Below, piece after piece: positions 16,021-24,206 of a stretch of 64,000 nucleotides of DNA. Under the pieces are notes generated by a model, which worked only from the letters and a program-made list of their open reading frames with translations, was not told where the DNA came from and did not search any database. Every line of letters begins with the position of its first letter. The first letter of the stretch is position 1. Location of the stretch: the NCBI GenBank assembly GCA_018335585.1, contig JAGXRZ010000052.1, positions 18,977-82,976 on the forward strand, given 5' to 3'. The DNA comes from Selenomonadales bacterium (lineage in GTDB: Bacteria > Bacillota > UBA994). A program made the translations under genes and the position numbers.

Positions 16021-17702
16021 AGCTTGGCCTTGGCAAAGGTGCGGTGTACCTTAGTGACTTCGAAGGTTGCTTTTTGGCCGACGAGTGTCCCTGCTTGTTC
16101 GACCTGAATCACATAGCCTTCAACCCGCGCAACGCCGTCTTGCGGGCGGGTGTTGTGTGCGCTGTCGATTAGCAGGGTATGGATCTCCCCCACACTCACA
16201 GGAATGGCGGCACGCTCTACCTCCAGAACTGAGCCGGACAGGGTAATTTTGTACTCGTCCGGCTTCATCTGTATAGAGCCCCGGATAAAAATACGCTTGC
16301 CGCTTTCTTTTTCCAGCCGCTCAAGGTTGGCGGCGTTCACGCCAATGAGGTTACCGGCAGTCATCGGGTGCACCTGCACGAGGACGGCCGGCTCCTCGGA
16401 CGTCTCCAGGAAGCGCTTAAGCTCGCCTTCTATGCGGCTACCCGCTACGTCCTCCGCCAACACGCGACCGCTGCCGTCACAACACGGGCACGGCCTAAGC
16501 AGCGAATCAGCCAGCCCCAGCCGGGCTTTCTGGCGCGTCATCTCGACCAGACCAAGCTGTGTTAAGCCCAGTATGGAAGACTTCACTTTATCGCCGGCGG
16601 CCGCCTCACCGAGGGCGGCTAATACCTTCTTCTGGTGTTCCGCGCTCTCCATGTCGATAAAGTCAATTATAATGATGCCGCCAATGTTGCGCAGCCTAAG
16701 TTGCCTCGCAATCTCACGTGCTGCTTCTAGGTTTGTCTTTAGTACTGTGTCGGCTAAGTTAGTCGAGCCCACAAACTTTCCGGTATTGACGTCAACAGAG
16801 GTAAGAGCTTCGGTTTGGTCAATCACAATATAGCCGCCGCACTTTAGCCATACCTTCTTCTCAACTATCTTATCGATTTGTGGTTCAATGCCAAAGACTT
16901 CAAAGACAGGCCGATTCTGCTGGAAGAGAAACACGCGGTCTTTAAGCTGCGGCAAAGTGTCCTCAAGGAGACCGAGCACTACTTCATACGCTTGTGCATT
17001 GTCGACGACGACGCGTGCTACGTCGTGGTCAAACGAGTCGCGCACAATACGGTAGAGCAAATCGAAGTCTTTGTGTAGAAGAGACGGTGCCTTGGCAGTT
17101 TTGCCGCGCGTGCGGATGCGCTTCCACAGCCTAGCTAAGGCGTCTATATCTTTCTTTAGTTCTTCGCCTTCCACACCTTCGGCCATGGTGCGCACAATTA
17201 GCCCCGTGCCTGCGGGCTTATGTTCGTGGGCAAGCTTGCGCAGGCGGTCGCGTTCGTCACCCTCGGCAATGCGGCGCGATATACCTACGTAGTCGACAGT
17301 GGGCATAAAAACGAGGAACCGGCCGGGAATAGTGATGTGACGTGTAACCCTTGCACCTTTTGTGCCGAAGGGCTCTTTTGCTACCTGCACGATAATTGAT
17401 TGCCCCGGCTTTAGAACGTCCTTAATTGTCGTCTTGTTGTTGATCTTCTCGGGAAGTTCGTCAACCCCGACGACGTTTTCCAACGCGTCATCGACATAGA
17501 GAAAAGCATTCTTAGGCAAACCCACGTCGATAAACGCGGCCTGCATCCCGGGGAGTATGTTCGAGACCTTGCCCTTGTAGATATTACCGACTAGGCGCTG
17601 CTCGCTCTGGTTTTCCAGGTAGAGCTCCACCAGTTCGCCGTTCTCTAGTACTGCGACGCGTGTGTCCCTAGGCCCGCAGTTGATGATGATGTCTTTAGAC
17701 AT
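16002..17702 (-). CDS. rng: Ribonuclease G (RNase E/G family)
   Basis: Endoribonuclease for rRNA maturation and mRNA decay. The N-terminal S1-like domain (residues ~35-130; GNIYKGKVSNILPGMQAAFIDVG), the catalytic DNase I-like part (GGYIVIDQTEALTSVDVNTG, with the Asp metal ligands) and IGGIIIIDFIDM are present, and the zinc-link CPCCDG lies near residue 410. 566 residues from ATG 17702, preceded by GGGGTGAGC. Directly downstream of the DUF2344 gene (overlapping leaders). In most Firmicutes rng is next to rplU; here it converges with the cobalamin adenosyltransferase gene. Confidence 0.95.
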   Translation of the reverse strand: MSKDIIINCGPRDTRVAVLENGELVELYLENQSEQRLVGNIYKGKVSNILPGMQAAFIDVGLPKNAFLYVDDALENVVGVDELPEKINNKTTIKDVLKPGQSIIVQVAKEPFGTKGARVTRHITIPGRFLVFMPTVDYVGISRRIAEGDERDRLRKLAHEHKPAGTGLIVRTMAEGVEGEELKKDIDALARLWKRIRTRGKTAKAPSLLHKDFDLLYRIVRDSFDHDVARVVVDNAQAYEVVLGLLEDTLPQLKDRVFLFQQNRPVFEVFGIEPQIDKIVEKKVWLKCGGYIVIDQTEALTSVDVNTGKFVGSTNLADTVLKTNLEAAREIARQLRLRNIGGIIIIDFIDMESAEHQKKVLAALGEAAAGDKVKSSILGLTQLGLVEMTRQKARLGLADSLLRPCPCCDGSGRVLAEDVAGSRIEGELKRFLETSEEPAVLVQVHPMTAGNLIGVNAANLERLEKESGKRIFIRGSIQMKPDEYKITLSGSVLEVERAAIPVSVGEIHTLLIDSAHNTRPQDGVARVEGYVIQVEQAGTLVGQKATFEVTKVHRTFAKAKLYFQST

Positions 17703-17706
17703 TTGC

Positions 17707-18378
17707 TCACCCCTTCCCATCTAGTCGGAGCACTAGCGGCGCGACTAGCTGCTCAGTGTAGAGCTCTCGCCGCACAATTGCATCTGTTTTCCATGTCTCC
17801 TGACCCGGAGCCAGAATGTGCAGCAGTTCCTCCGGGCGAAGGACTGCCGGCTCGGCCATGCTCAACACGCAGTTAAGGCCGAGGTCGGTGCGAGTAAGAC
17901 GGCGTACCAAACCCTTAGCGTCGACTGTGCGGCTCCCCCGCTTTGTTTCTTTGACGAAGGGCACAGCAGTCTTGGCAGAGAACTCCCAAACCGCACTTTC
18001 TAGCGTATCTTTGCTGACGCTAAGTTCAATTGTGTACTCCGCCCATTTTACTAGTGCTGCTAGAGCGGGCGTCCGCTCGGGGACTGCCCGCAGACCCACA
18101 AGCTTGAGCACTTCGCTGCCTGTAGAGCTGCGCAAGGCGTTGGCGATATCCTCTAGAGGCATGGCCACGGCCAGCGTTACATCAAGGTAGTCGGCCTCAC
18201 TGCCGAAACCTAACGGGAGCGGAGCACCTAGTGACAGCAGCGGATGCGGGTTAAAGCCACGGCTGTAGGCCAAGGGAAGAGAGGCGCGACGCAACAGGCG
18301 GGTAAAGGCGCGCTGGGCATCAAGATGAGAGATATAGGACAACTCAGTCGCACGCGCAAACTTAAGCCATACTCTCAT
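17707..18378 (-). CDS. DUF2344 / TIGR03936 radical-SAM-associated protein
   Basis: 223 residues starting MRVWLKFARATELSYISHLD, then LRRASLPLAYSRGFNPHPLLS and APLPLGFGSEADYLDV, which are the family hallmarks. Always found beside the TIGR03960 radical SAM gene, in some genomes fused to it. The ATG at 18376-18378 overlaps the stop of that gene by 4 bp. The biochemical role is unknown; the proximity to rng and ribosomal protein genes suggests RNA or ribosome modification, but this is only inference. Confidence 0.88.
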   Translation of the reverse strand: MRVWLKFARATELSYISHLDAQRAFTRLLRRASLPLAYSRGFNPHPLLSLGAPLPLGFGSEADYLDVTLAVAMPLEDIANALRSSTGSEVLKLVGLRAVPERTPALAALVKWAEYTIELSVSKDTLESAVWEFSAKTAVPFVKETKRGSRTVDAKGLVRRLTRTDLGLNCVLSMAEPAVLRPEELLHILAPGQETWKTDAIVRRELYTEQLVAPLVLRLDGKG

Positions 18379-20204
18379 TGCGCGCGCTCCCGTTCCGTGT
18401 GCGTTCTCACCTGTAGCGTCGGGCACACTCCACAAACCGTGCAGCTCGCGCGGGCGCAATCTACGGTATGACTAAGCGTCAGCGCGTGTTCACGCTCCTG
18501 CCAGAGAAACGACCGCTCCACCCCTGCATGGAGGCGCTCCCACGGGAACAGCTCGCCTGCGCCGCGTTCGCGGTTAGCATAAAAGCAAGGGTCCACTCCC
18601 GCTTCCGCAAAGGCGTCCATCCACAGGTCGAACCTAAAGTGTTCACTCCAACCATCTAGCTTGCACCCGCGGCGATATGCGTCTATGATGACCGCCCCAA
18701 GCCGCCTGTCCCCGCGGCTGAAAATCGCTTCGAGAAAGCTCGTGTCAGGGTCATGGTAGTTAAAGGTCACGCGCCTTTGCGCGCGCAGCCTATCGCGCAG
18801 GTAGCGCTGCCGTGCCTCAAGTTCGTACATCGAACACTGTGCTTCCCACTGGAAGGGCGTATGAGGCTTGGGCACAAACGATGAAACACTGACGGTAAGG
18901 GGTAAAATCCTTGCCGCCTTAAGGATAAGCTCGACCATTTCCGCGAGGTCTTGTTCCGTCTCGGTGGGCAAGCCAATCATAAAGTAGAGCTTGATGCTCT
19001 TAAACCCAAGATTAGCCGCGGCCCGACAAGCGGCGAGCAGGTCTTCTTCTGTTACCTGTTTGTTTATGCAGTCGCGCAGGCGCTGTGAACCGGCTTCCGG
19101 AGCTAGGGTTAGCCCGGACTTCTTGCGTTTCGCGACTTGACTGGCTAGATCTACGGAAAAGCTGTCCACCCGCAGGGACGGAAGGGAAAGGTTTACGCCG
19201 TGGCAGTCCATCCTCTTCACCAGTTCGGGGAGCAAGACCTGTATATTGCTGTAATCCATAGTGGAGAGCGAGGTTAAGGATACTTCCTCGTAGCCGGTGC
19301 TTCTTACGGCTAAGTCTGCAGCCGTACTGATGTCCACACTCGCAAACTCGCGCACGGGGCGATAGAGCATGCCTGCCTGACAAAAGCGGCAGCCCCGTGT
19401 GCAGCCGCGAAAAAGCTCCAGCATAATCCTATCGTGTACTATATCGGCAAACGGCACTACGGGAGACGTCACTAGGTACTCCGGCTTAAGCTCCTGCTGT
19501 ACGCGCTTGTGTACGCGTGGCTTGGCGACAGCGTCTGTGGGTAGGAGGCTCGCGAATGTCCCGTCGTCATGGTAGGCGGCACGGTACAGGCTAGGCACAT
19601 ACACTCCGGGCACATCTGCCAAAAGGCGCAGGGTTTCCTGCCGACTAAGACTGCGCTTTTTCCTTATGCGCAGCACTTCTACTATATCAAGAATGACTTC
19701 TTCTCCCTCGCCTAAAGCGAAAGCATCAAACATGTCCGCGACAGGCTCGGCGTTAAACGCACAGGGACCTCCACCGATAATGAGCGGATGATGTTCGGCG
19801 CGCTCGCGGTTAGTTAAAGGGATACCTCCGAGGTCAAGCATCCACAAGATAGTGGTGTAACTAAGCTCATACTGCAGGGTGAACCCAATTGCGTCAAACT
19901 CCGTCAATGGGCTGTAGTTTTCGAGTGAATACAGCTTAACTCCGCGCGAAAACATCAGCTCGCCCATATCTGCATGCGGCGCGCACACGCGTTCTGCGGC
20001 GACATCAGGCAGGGCGTTGACGATTTGGTAAAGAATCTTAAGCCCTAAGTGGCTCATCCCTACTTCATATGTATCGGGGAAGGCTAGAGCCAGGCGCAAG
20101 CCTACTGCGGCAGGGTCCTTGCGCACCGCATTGACTTCGCCCCCGATGTAGCGAGCGGGCTTGTCCACGTGTGGCAATAGATCACGAATGTGCTGTGGAA
20201 TCAT
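18375..20204 (-). CDS. TIGR03960-family radical SAM protein with B12-binding-like N-terminus
   Basis: 609 residues. The N-terminal ~200 residues form a cobalamin-binding-like Rossmann domain (LALAFPDTYEVGMSHLG, IIGGGPCAFNAEP). The radical SAM domain carries the CxxxCxxC cluster motif in LFRGCTRGCRFCQAG (residues ~260-275). A Cys-rich tail (CARASCTVCGVC) could hold an auxiliary cluster. The reaction is unknown; homologs sit between spoIVF/rodA and rng in many Clostridia, as here. ATG 20204 follows AGGAGG. Identification secure, function open. Confidence 0.9.
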   Translation of the reverse strand: MIPQHIRDLLPHVDKPARYIGGEVNAVRKDPAAVGLRLALAFPDTYEVGMSHLGLKILYQIVNALPDVAAERVCAPHADMGELMFSRGVKLYSLENYSPLTEFDAIGFTLQYELSYTTILWMLDLGGIPLTNRERAEHHPLIIGGGPCAFNAEPVADMFDAFALGEGEEVILDIVEVLRIRKKRSLSRQETLRLLADVPGVYVPSLYRAAYHDDGTFASLLPTDAVAKPRVHKRVQQELKPEYLVTSPVVPFADIVHDRIMLELFRGCTRGCRFCQAGMLYRPVREFASVDISTAADLAVRSTGYEEVSLTSLSTMDYSNIQVLLPELVKRMDCHGVNLSLPSLRVDSFSVDLASQVAKRKKSGLTLAPEAGSQRLRDCINKQVTEEDLLAACRAAANLGFKSIKLYFMIGLPTETEQDLAEMVELILKAARILPLTVSVSSFVPKPHTPFQWEAQCSMYELEARQRYLRDRLRAQRRVTFNYHDPDTSFLEAIFSRGDRRLGAVIIDAYRRGCKLDGWSEHFRFDLWMDAFAEAGVDPCFYANRERGAGELFPWERLHAGVERSFLWQEREHALTLSHTVDCARASCTVCGVCPTLQVRTHTERERAQ

Positions 20205-20268
20205 GAGGCCTCCTGAATTTCGATATGCGTTGGAGTTATTATATCACGACGTAGAGGGATGTCGCGTA

Positions 20269-20283
20269 GGGACGGAGGAGTGC
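20269..20283. repeat. Dispersed repeat, subtype III copy
   Basis: GGGACGGAGGAGTGC, identical over 15 bases to the reverse complement of 13259-13273. It lies 60 bp upstream of the TIGR03960 start, in the intergenic gap after spoIVFB. Confidence 0.7.
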
Positions 20284-20317
20284 ATGCCTTCCCTCTCGTC
20301 GCACCTTGGGCTCGTGT

Positions 20318-20410
20318 GAAGCAAAAGGCTCCGTCCCTTTTGCTTCAGCTGGTCGCTTGTCGCTGGTGGGGTGGCGTGTGTGAAGCAAAAGGCTCCGTCC
20401 CTTTTGCTTC
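20318..20410. repeat. Two palindromic repeat copies, subtype II, within and beyond the spoIVFB 3' end
   Basis: Identical 29-bp units at 20318-20346 and 20382-20410. Each has arms GAAGCAAAAGG and CCTTTTGCTTC around a 7-nt CTCCGTC loop, so each can fold as an 11-bp hairpin. The units are separated by 35 bp. The second is inside, and the first overlaps, the last codons of the spoIVFB ORF. They share CCGTCCCTTTTG with the subtype I copies. Confidence 0.9.
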
Positions 20411-21256
20411 GGCTTCGGCGAAGGTTATTGTTGAGCCGTGGGTTACTAGCGCGGCGAAAAGGGCTTCTTCGGTTATGGTGGCGACTGCGCCTCCCTGATG
20501 CACGACTTGAAATAAGTGGTAGCATCCCGGCACCATGTCTTTAAGGGCCTTAGTTACCTGGGTCTCGGGCAAGACCACGATTAATCTCCCGACTAACGAG
20601 CCAGCTGCGGCAAGCTCTCCCTGCTTGCCCCCGACATAGCTCATAAACAAGTAGGGCATCATTTTCTTCTCTTGTGCTACCGCATAGACCAGAAAAACCG
20701 CCAACACTACCGCATTCACGCTCGCCATGCCGTAGATGTTGAGCAGGATAACCGCTCCAAGCAGCCCAAAAGCGGCCGCGTCCATAAAACGCACTAGGCT
20801 ACCCCCGCCGGCGCTAAGTCCTAGCCGCTTTACTACCTCGCTTCTGATTACCCTACCGCCGTCAAGCGGCAATATGGGCAGCAAGTTGACGGCTAAGAGC
20901 AGTAGATTTACCTCTAACAGCTTATCCCCTAGCATACCATCCCCTAGCAGGAGCCCTACTACGCAGAGGACTAGGCTGTTGGCCGGACCGGCAAGCGCGA
21001 TGATAGCTTCGGTCTTTGGCTCGGTACCTAGCCAGCGCCCAAGCTTAGCCACGCTGCCAAAGGGCATCAGCACAACTTCCTCCACGCTCGTACGGCAGTT
21101 TGCGGCGGCCAAGATGTGACCTAGCTCGTGAAAGCAAACGGAAACAACCAACACGACGGTGTAAACCCAGTCGCCAAGTGTAGCCGAAACAAAGAGCCAC
21201 AACAAAAAAAGGTAGTGAACCTTGAGGCTCACTCCGAGAACTTGGCCCAGATACAT
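20345..21256 (-). CDS. spoIVFB: SpoIVFB-like intramembrane zinc metalloprotease (M50)
   Basis: In sporulating Firmicutes SpoIVFB cleaves pro-sigma-K in the mother cell. The HELGH zinc motif (residues ~43-47), the second motif LPLDGGR (~130), and five or six membrane segments match the M50B family; 303 residues is near normal. The C-terminal ~50 residues resemble a CBS-like regulatory part (LVVLP/EEALFAALVTHG). The final ~20 residues (AEAEAKGTEPFASHTPP) are encoded by an inserted dispersed repeat, so the native end is altered. Sits 5 bp downstream of spoIVFA. Confidence 0.9.
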   Translation of the reverse strand: MYLGQVLGVSLKVHYLFLLWLFVSATLGDWVYTVVLVVSVCFHELGHILAAANCRTSVEEVVLMPFGSVAKLGRWLGTEPKTEAIIALAGPANSLVLCVVGLLLGDGMLGDKLLEVNLLLLAVNLLPILPLDGGRVIRSEVVKRLGLSAGGGSLVRFMDAAAFGLLGAVILLNIYGMASVNAVVLAVFLVYAVAQEKKMMPYLFMSYVGGKQGELAAAGSLVGRLIVVLPETQVTKALKDMVPGCYHLFQVVHQGGAVATITEEALFAALVTHGSTITFAEAEAKGTEPFASHTPPHQRQATS

Positions 21257-21261
21257 CGGCG

Positions 21262-21876
21262 TTAGGGTGAACGCACGCGTGTAGTGGGGTCAACTAGCCT
21301 GTTCGCGAGGCTAAGGGCAAAAAAGAGGCGCTCGCTTGGGCCTACTCTGCCCAACACATGGCCTACTTCGACTCTGTCGCCTTGACTCACCAATAGCTCC
21401 CCTAGGCCCCTGTACACAGTGCGCATGCCGCTGCCGTGATCAAGCGTCACTTGTCCTAGCTGCTCATCAACTTCAGCAACAGCGCCCGCCAGCACGGCCT
21501 GCACAGCGGCGCCGCGCGCACTCGCGAGGTACACCCCGCCCTCCGCGGCGGTGTAAGACGCATGCGCTACGGGCCAAGCGAAGGTCAATGAGTCCTGCCG
21601 GCCGGTAAGTGCTACCCACACCGGCACAACAGCCTCCTCGCGCGGCTGCCAATCTAGCCACCCAGACCAAGGGGTCCCTGCCGCCGCCCCGGGGACGAAG
21701 ACAAACCGGAGGTACTCGCGCAGTTCCGCAAATTGCGAGCCTAACCACGTCATCACTACAAACAGAGCCGCCAAAACTCCGCGCGTGACCCACAGCGTGA
21801 GCGCGCGTCGAGCTTCGCCCCGCTTCTGTCGCCAGGGCTTACGCGGTCGCCCTTTCTTCCACCACTGCCTAGCCAC
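21262..21876 (-). CDS. spoIVFA: SpoIVFA-like regulator, M23-peptidase fold
   Basis: SpoIVFA holds SpoIVFB inactive until the forespore signal. 204 residues: a basic N-terminus, a membrane helix (WVTRGVLAALFVVMTWLGS, ~residues 29-47) and an extracytoplasmic lysostaphin-like (LytM/M23) domain with GAVAEVDEQLGQVTLDHGSGMRTVYRGL. It retains DHGSG but the zinc-binding histidines of active M23 enzymes look incomplete, as expected for a regulator. GTG start preceded by GGGAGGTGACC. Just upstream of spoIVFB, as in Bacillus. Confidence 0.85.
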   Translation of the reverse strand: MARQWWKKGRPRKPWRQKRGEARRALTLWVTRGVLAALFVVMTWLGSQFAELREYLRFVFVPGAAAGTPWSGWLDWQPREEAVVPVWVALTGRQDSLTFAWPVAHASYTAAEGGVYLASARGAAVQAVLAGAVAEVDEQLGQVTLDHGSGMRTVYRGLGELLVSQGDRVEVGHVLGRVGPSERLFFALSLANRLVDPTTRVRSP

Positions 21877-21938
21877 ACGGTCACCTCCCGGAGCATCATT
21901 AATGTATACTCCGCTCTCCGGTGAACTATGTCCGAGTC

Positions 21939-23042
21939 CTAGAACAAGATTTTCCTGTGGCGCATACCTACGTTTAAGACTAAGCCGATGCCCAGCGATA
22001 GCGCTAGGTACGAACTGCCGCCATAACTTAATAAAGGCAACGGCAAGCCTGTCACCGGCATCATGCCTACAGTCATGCCGGTATTGACGATTAACTGAAA
22101 AGCAATCCAGCTGGCGACGCCAACCGCAATGTAGCGCCCGCAGTCGTCTTTAGCTATCGCGGCAATCTGGATACAGCGATACACGACAAAGAACATGGCC
22201 AGCACCACGCCTACCGCTCCTAGAAAGCCAAGTTCCTCTCCGATAACCGAAAAAATAAAGTCGGTATGCTGCTCCGGCAGGAAGTTGAGTTCGCTTTGCG
22301 GTCCTCTAAAGAAGCCGCGTCCGAGAAACATACCGGAACCGACGGCGATTATCGATTGTGAGAGATGATAACCTATCCCCATGCGGTCAAGCGACGGGTC
22401 AAGGAAAACCAAGAGGCGCGCTCGCTGGTAAGCTTTGAGGCCAAAGGACCACACTACAGGCGCAACCGCTATCGCTCCGGCTCCCAAGAACAATATGAGC
22501 TGCCGGGGGATCTCCGCCGCATACAGCACAGCAGCTAGCACACCGAGAAAGACCAACCCCGTGCCAAGATCCGGCTGCGCAATGATTAGGAGCATAGGCA
22601 CCGCCACATGCAAGAGCACCAGTGCCAGTCTAACGAAGGTGTCTACCCGGCGGAGTTTTTCGACGTGCGTAGCCAAGGTGACGATTACCGCGATTTTGGC
22701 AAACTCGGACGGCTGCAGAGTAAATGCGCCGAGGTCAATCCAGCGCTGTGCACCACCACCCTCTACGCCTACTGCCAGAACCCCAAGCAGCAGACCAAGA
22801 TTAAGCACATAGATGGGGATAGCCAAGTTAGCAAAGAACCGATAGTCAAACAGGAGCGCAACCAAAAGGACTGCCTGTCCGATTACTACCCACTGCAACT
22901 GCTTCGTCCAAAAGAATGCCGGATCACCTAGCTCGTTGTTCTGCGACGCACTGGCAATCATCAAGACGCCAAACAGCGACAGCCCAAGATACGCCAAATA
23001 CAGCGACCAGTCTACTGTGCGGAGTAGTTTTCTATCCACCAT
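21939..23042 (-). CDS. rodA: SEDS-family peptidoglycan polymerase RodA
   Basis: Glycosyltransferase that extends glycan strands during cell elongation with PBP2. 367 residues and ten membrane helices. The family motifs are present: GVEGGGAQRWIDLGAFTLQPSEFAK, IAQPDLGTGLVFLGVL, and the C-terminal GMMPVTGLPLPLLSYGGSSYL (residues ~325-345). Overlaps the minE stop by 1 bp (TAATG), so translation is coupled. Neighbours mreBCD and PBP2 complete an elongasome cluster. Confidence 0.96.
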   Translation of the reverse strand: MVDRKLLRTVDWSLYLAYLGLSLFGVLMIASASQNNELGDPAFFWTKQLQWVVIGQAVLLVALLFDYRFFANLAIPIYVLNLGLLLGVLAVGVEGGGAQRWIDLGAFTLQPSEFAKIAVIVTLATHVEKLRRVDTFVRLALVLLHVAVPMLLIIAQPDLGTGLVFLGVLAAVLYAAEIPRQLILFLGAGAIAVAPVVWSFGLKAYQRARLLVFLDPSLDRMGIGYHLSQSIIAVGSGMFLGRGFFRGPQSELNFLPEQHTDFIFSVIGEELGFLGAVGVVLAMFFVVYRCIQIAAIAKDDCGRYIAVGVASWIAFQLIVNTGMTVGMMPVTGLPLPLLSYGGSSYLALSLGIGLVLNVGMRHRKILF

Positions 23043-23320
23043 TAGCTCTCGTCGCCTCGCTCGCCTGTTGTCACGTGGTTAGTTACACGCGTCGCCTCAC
23101 GCAAAATGGGCAAACGCACAGTGAGTATAACCTCGCCATCCTTGTACTCCACCGCTCTGGCGATATCGCTCTCCGCCAAATCCACATGAGCGCGCGCCAC
23201 CCGCACGAGAGATTCCGTCAAGGCATCAAGGCATTCCTGCGAAACAGGAGAACGGTCTTGCACCAAGACCTTACGCAGGCGGTCGCGCCCTACCAGGATA
23301 CTGCGGCTTCCGCTACTCAT
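23042..23320 (-). CDS. minE: Cell division topological specificity factor MinE
   Basis: MinE stimulates the MinD ATPase and drives Min oscillation. 92 residues; the N-terminal RDRLRKVLVQDR segment resembles the anti-MinCD helix and the C-terminal half (IARAVEYKDGEVILTVRLPI) is the topological-specificity domain. Lies between minD and rodA, overlapping rodA by 1 bp. No minC is encoded next to it. Confidence 0.85.
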   Translation of the reverse strand: MSSGSRSILVGRDRLRKVLVQDRSPVSQECLDALTESLVRVARAHVDLAESDIARAVEYKDGEVILTVRLPILREATRVTNHVTTGERGDES

Positions 23321-23337
23321 GGCTCTCCCTCCTGTAC

Positions 23338-24129
23338 CTACGCTTCACCCAAAAACTTCTGCAGGAACCCAAGCATGCCGCGCCGCTCCGCGGTGAGCCG
23401 CAGGGGCACCGCTTCCCCTAACATGCGGCGGGCCATGTCGCGGTAGCTCTGTCCTGCCTTGCTCTCCGGCAACAACACGCAAGGCTGCCCCTTATTGGTG
23501 GCGACAATGGTAACTTCGTCCTCTTGTACAATGCCCAACAAATCTAACCCAAGGAAGCCAAGTACGTCGCTCTGGCTCAACATATCTCCGCGGCGCACCA
23601 AATCAAGCCGCAACCGATTTAGCACTAGTTTAGGCGACTTAATGCCTTTGCTGCGAATCAGTCCTACTACCTTATCGGCATCGCGTACGGCGGGTAGCTC
23701 AGGTGTGGTCACAATGATGGCGTCCTCCGCTCCGGCGGCGGCGAGGTGAAAGCCGTGGTCAATGCCCGCAGGCGAGTCAATCAGTACGAAATCGAACTGC
23801 TTGGCTAAGTCCTCCATCACACGCTTCATGTCGCGTTCGGTAGCACGTGAGCTAGGCTGCCCCGCTGCGGGCAACAGACTCATGTTGGCAAAGCGTTTGT
23901 CTCGCACCAACGCCTTGTCTAGCTTGACGCGCTTCTCCAACACGTCAGTCAGGTGATAGACAATGCGATTTTCGAGGCCAAGAAACAGGTCTAAGTTGCG
24001 CAGCCCGGTATCACCATCTACCAAAGCCACGCTCTTACCTAGGTGCGCAAGCGCTGCCCCAAGATTTGCGGTGGTCGTAGTCTTGCCGACGCCACCCTTC
24101 CCGGAAGTTACGACATAAACTTTGCCCAA
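23338..24129 (-). CDS. minD: Septum-site determining ATPase MinD
   Basis: Membrane-binding ATPase that recruits the division inhibitor MinC. Deviant Walker A GKGGVGKTT (residues 10-18), LIDSPAG (Walker B, ~115), and a C-terminal amphipathic membrane-targeting helix (RRGMLGFLQKFLGEA). 263 residues, normal. Starts ATG 24129 with a GGAGGGGAGG SD; a TTGACA lies upstream but has no well-spaced -10. The upstream neighbour is PBP2, not minC. Confidence 0.96.
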   Translation of the reverse strand: MGKVYVVTSGKGGVGKTTTTANLGAALAHLGKSVALVDGDTGLRNLDLFLGLENRIVYHLTDVLEKRVKLDKALVRDKRFANMSLLPAAGQPSSRATERDMKRVMEDLAKQFDFVLIDSPAGIDHGFHLAAAGAEDAIIVTTPELPAVRDADKVVGLIRSKGIKSPKLVLNRLRLDLVRRGDMLSQSDVLGFLGLDLLGIVQEDEVTIVATNKGQPCVLLPESKAGQSYRDMARRMLGEAVPLRLTAERRGMLGFLQKFLGEA

Positions 24130-24206
24130 GCGCCTCCCCTCCTTTAGGGAAACATTCTAGGCTAACTTTCGCTGTCAAGGCAGTGAATTCCTCCTGCCCA
24201 AACATA

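Noticed and set aside
20318..20346. Rho-independent terminator for spoIVFB
   Set aside because: Hairpin is strong, but an identical second copy lies inside the gene and no clear T-run follows on the minus strand; better explained as a mobile palindromic repeat, though it may affect termination.
24150..24180. minD promoter from TTGACA near 24165
   Set aside because: No -10 at 16-18 bp spacing; only TAGAAT at 13 bp.
24130..24206. minC remnant between PBP2 and minD
   Set aside because: 77 bp only, no recognisable MinC residues in any frame.
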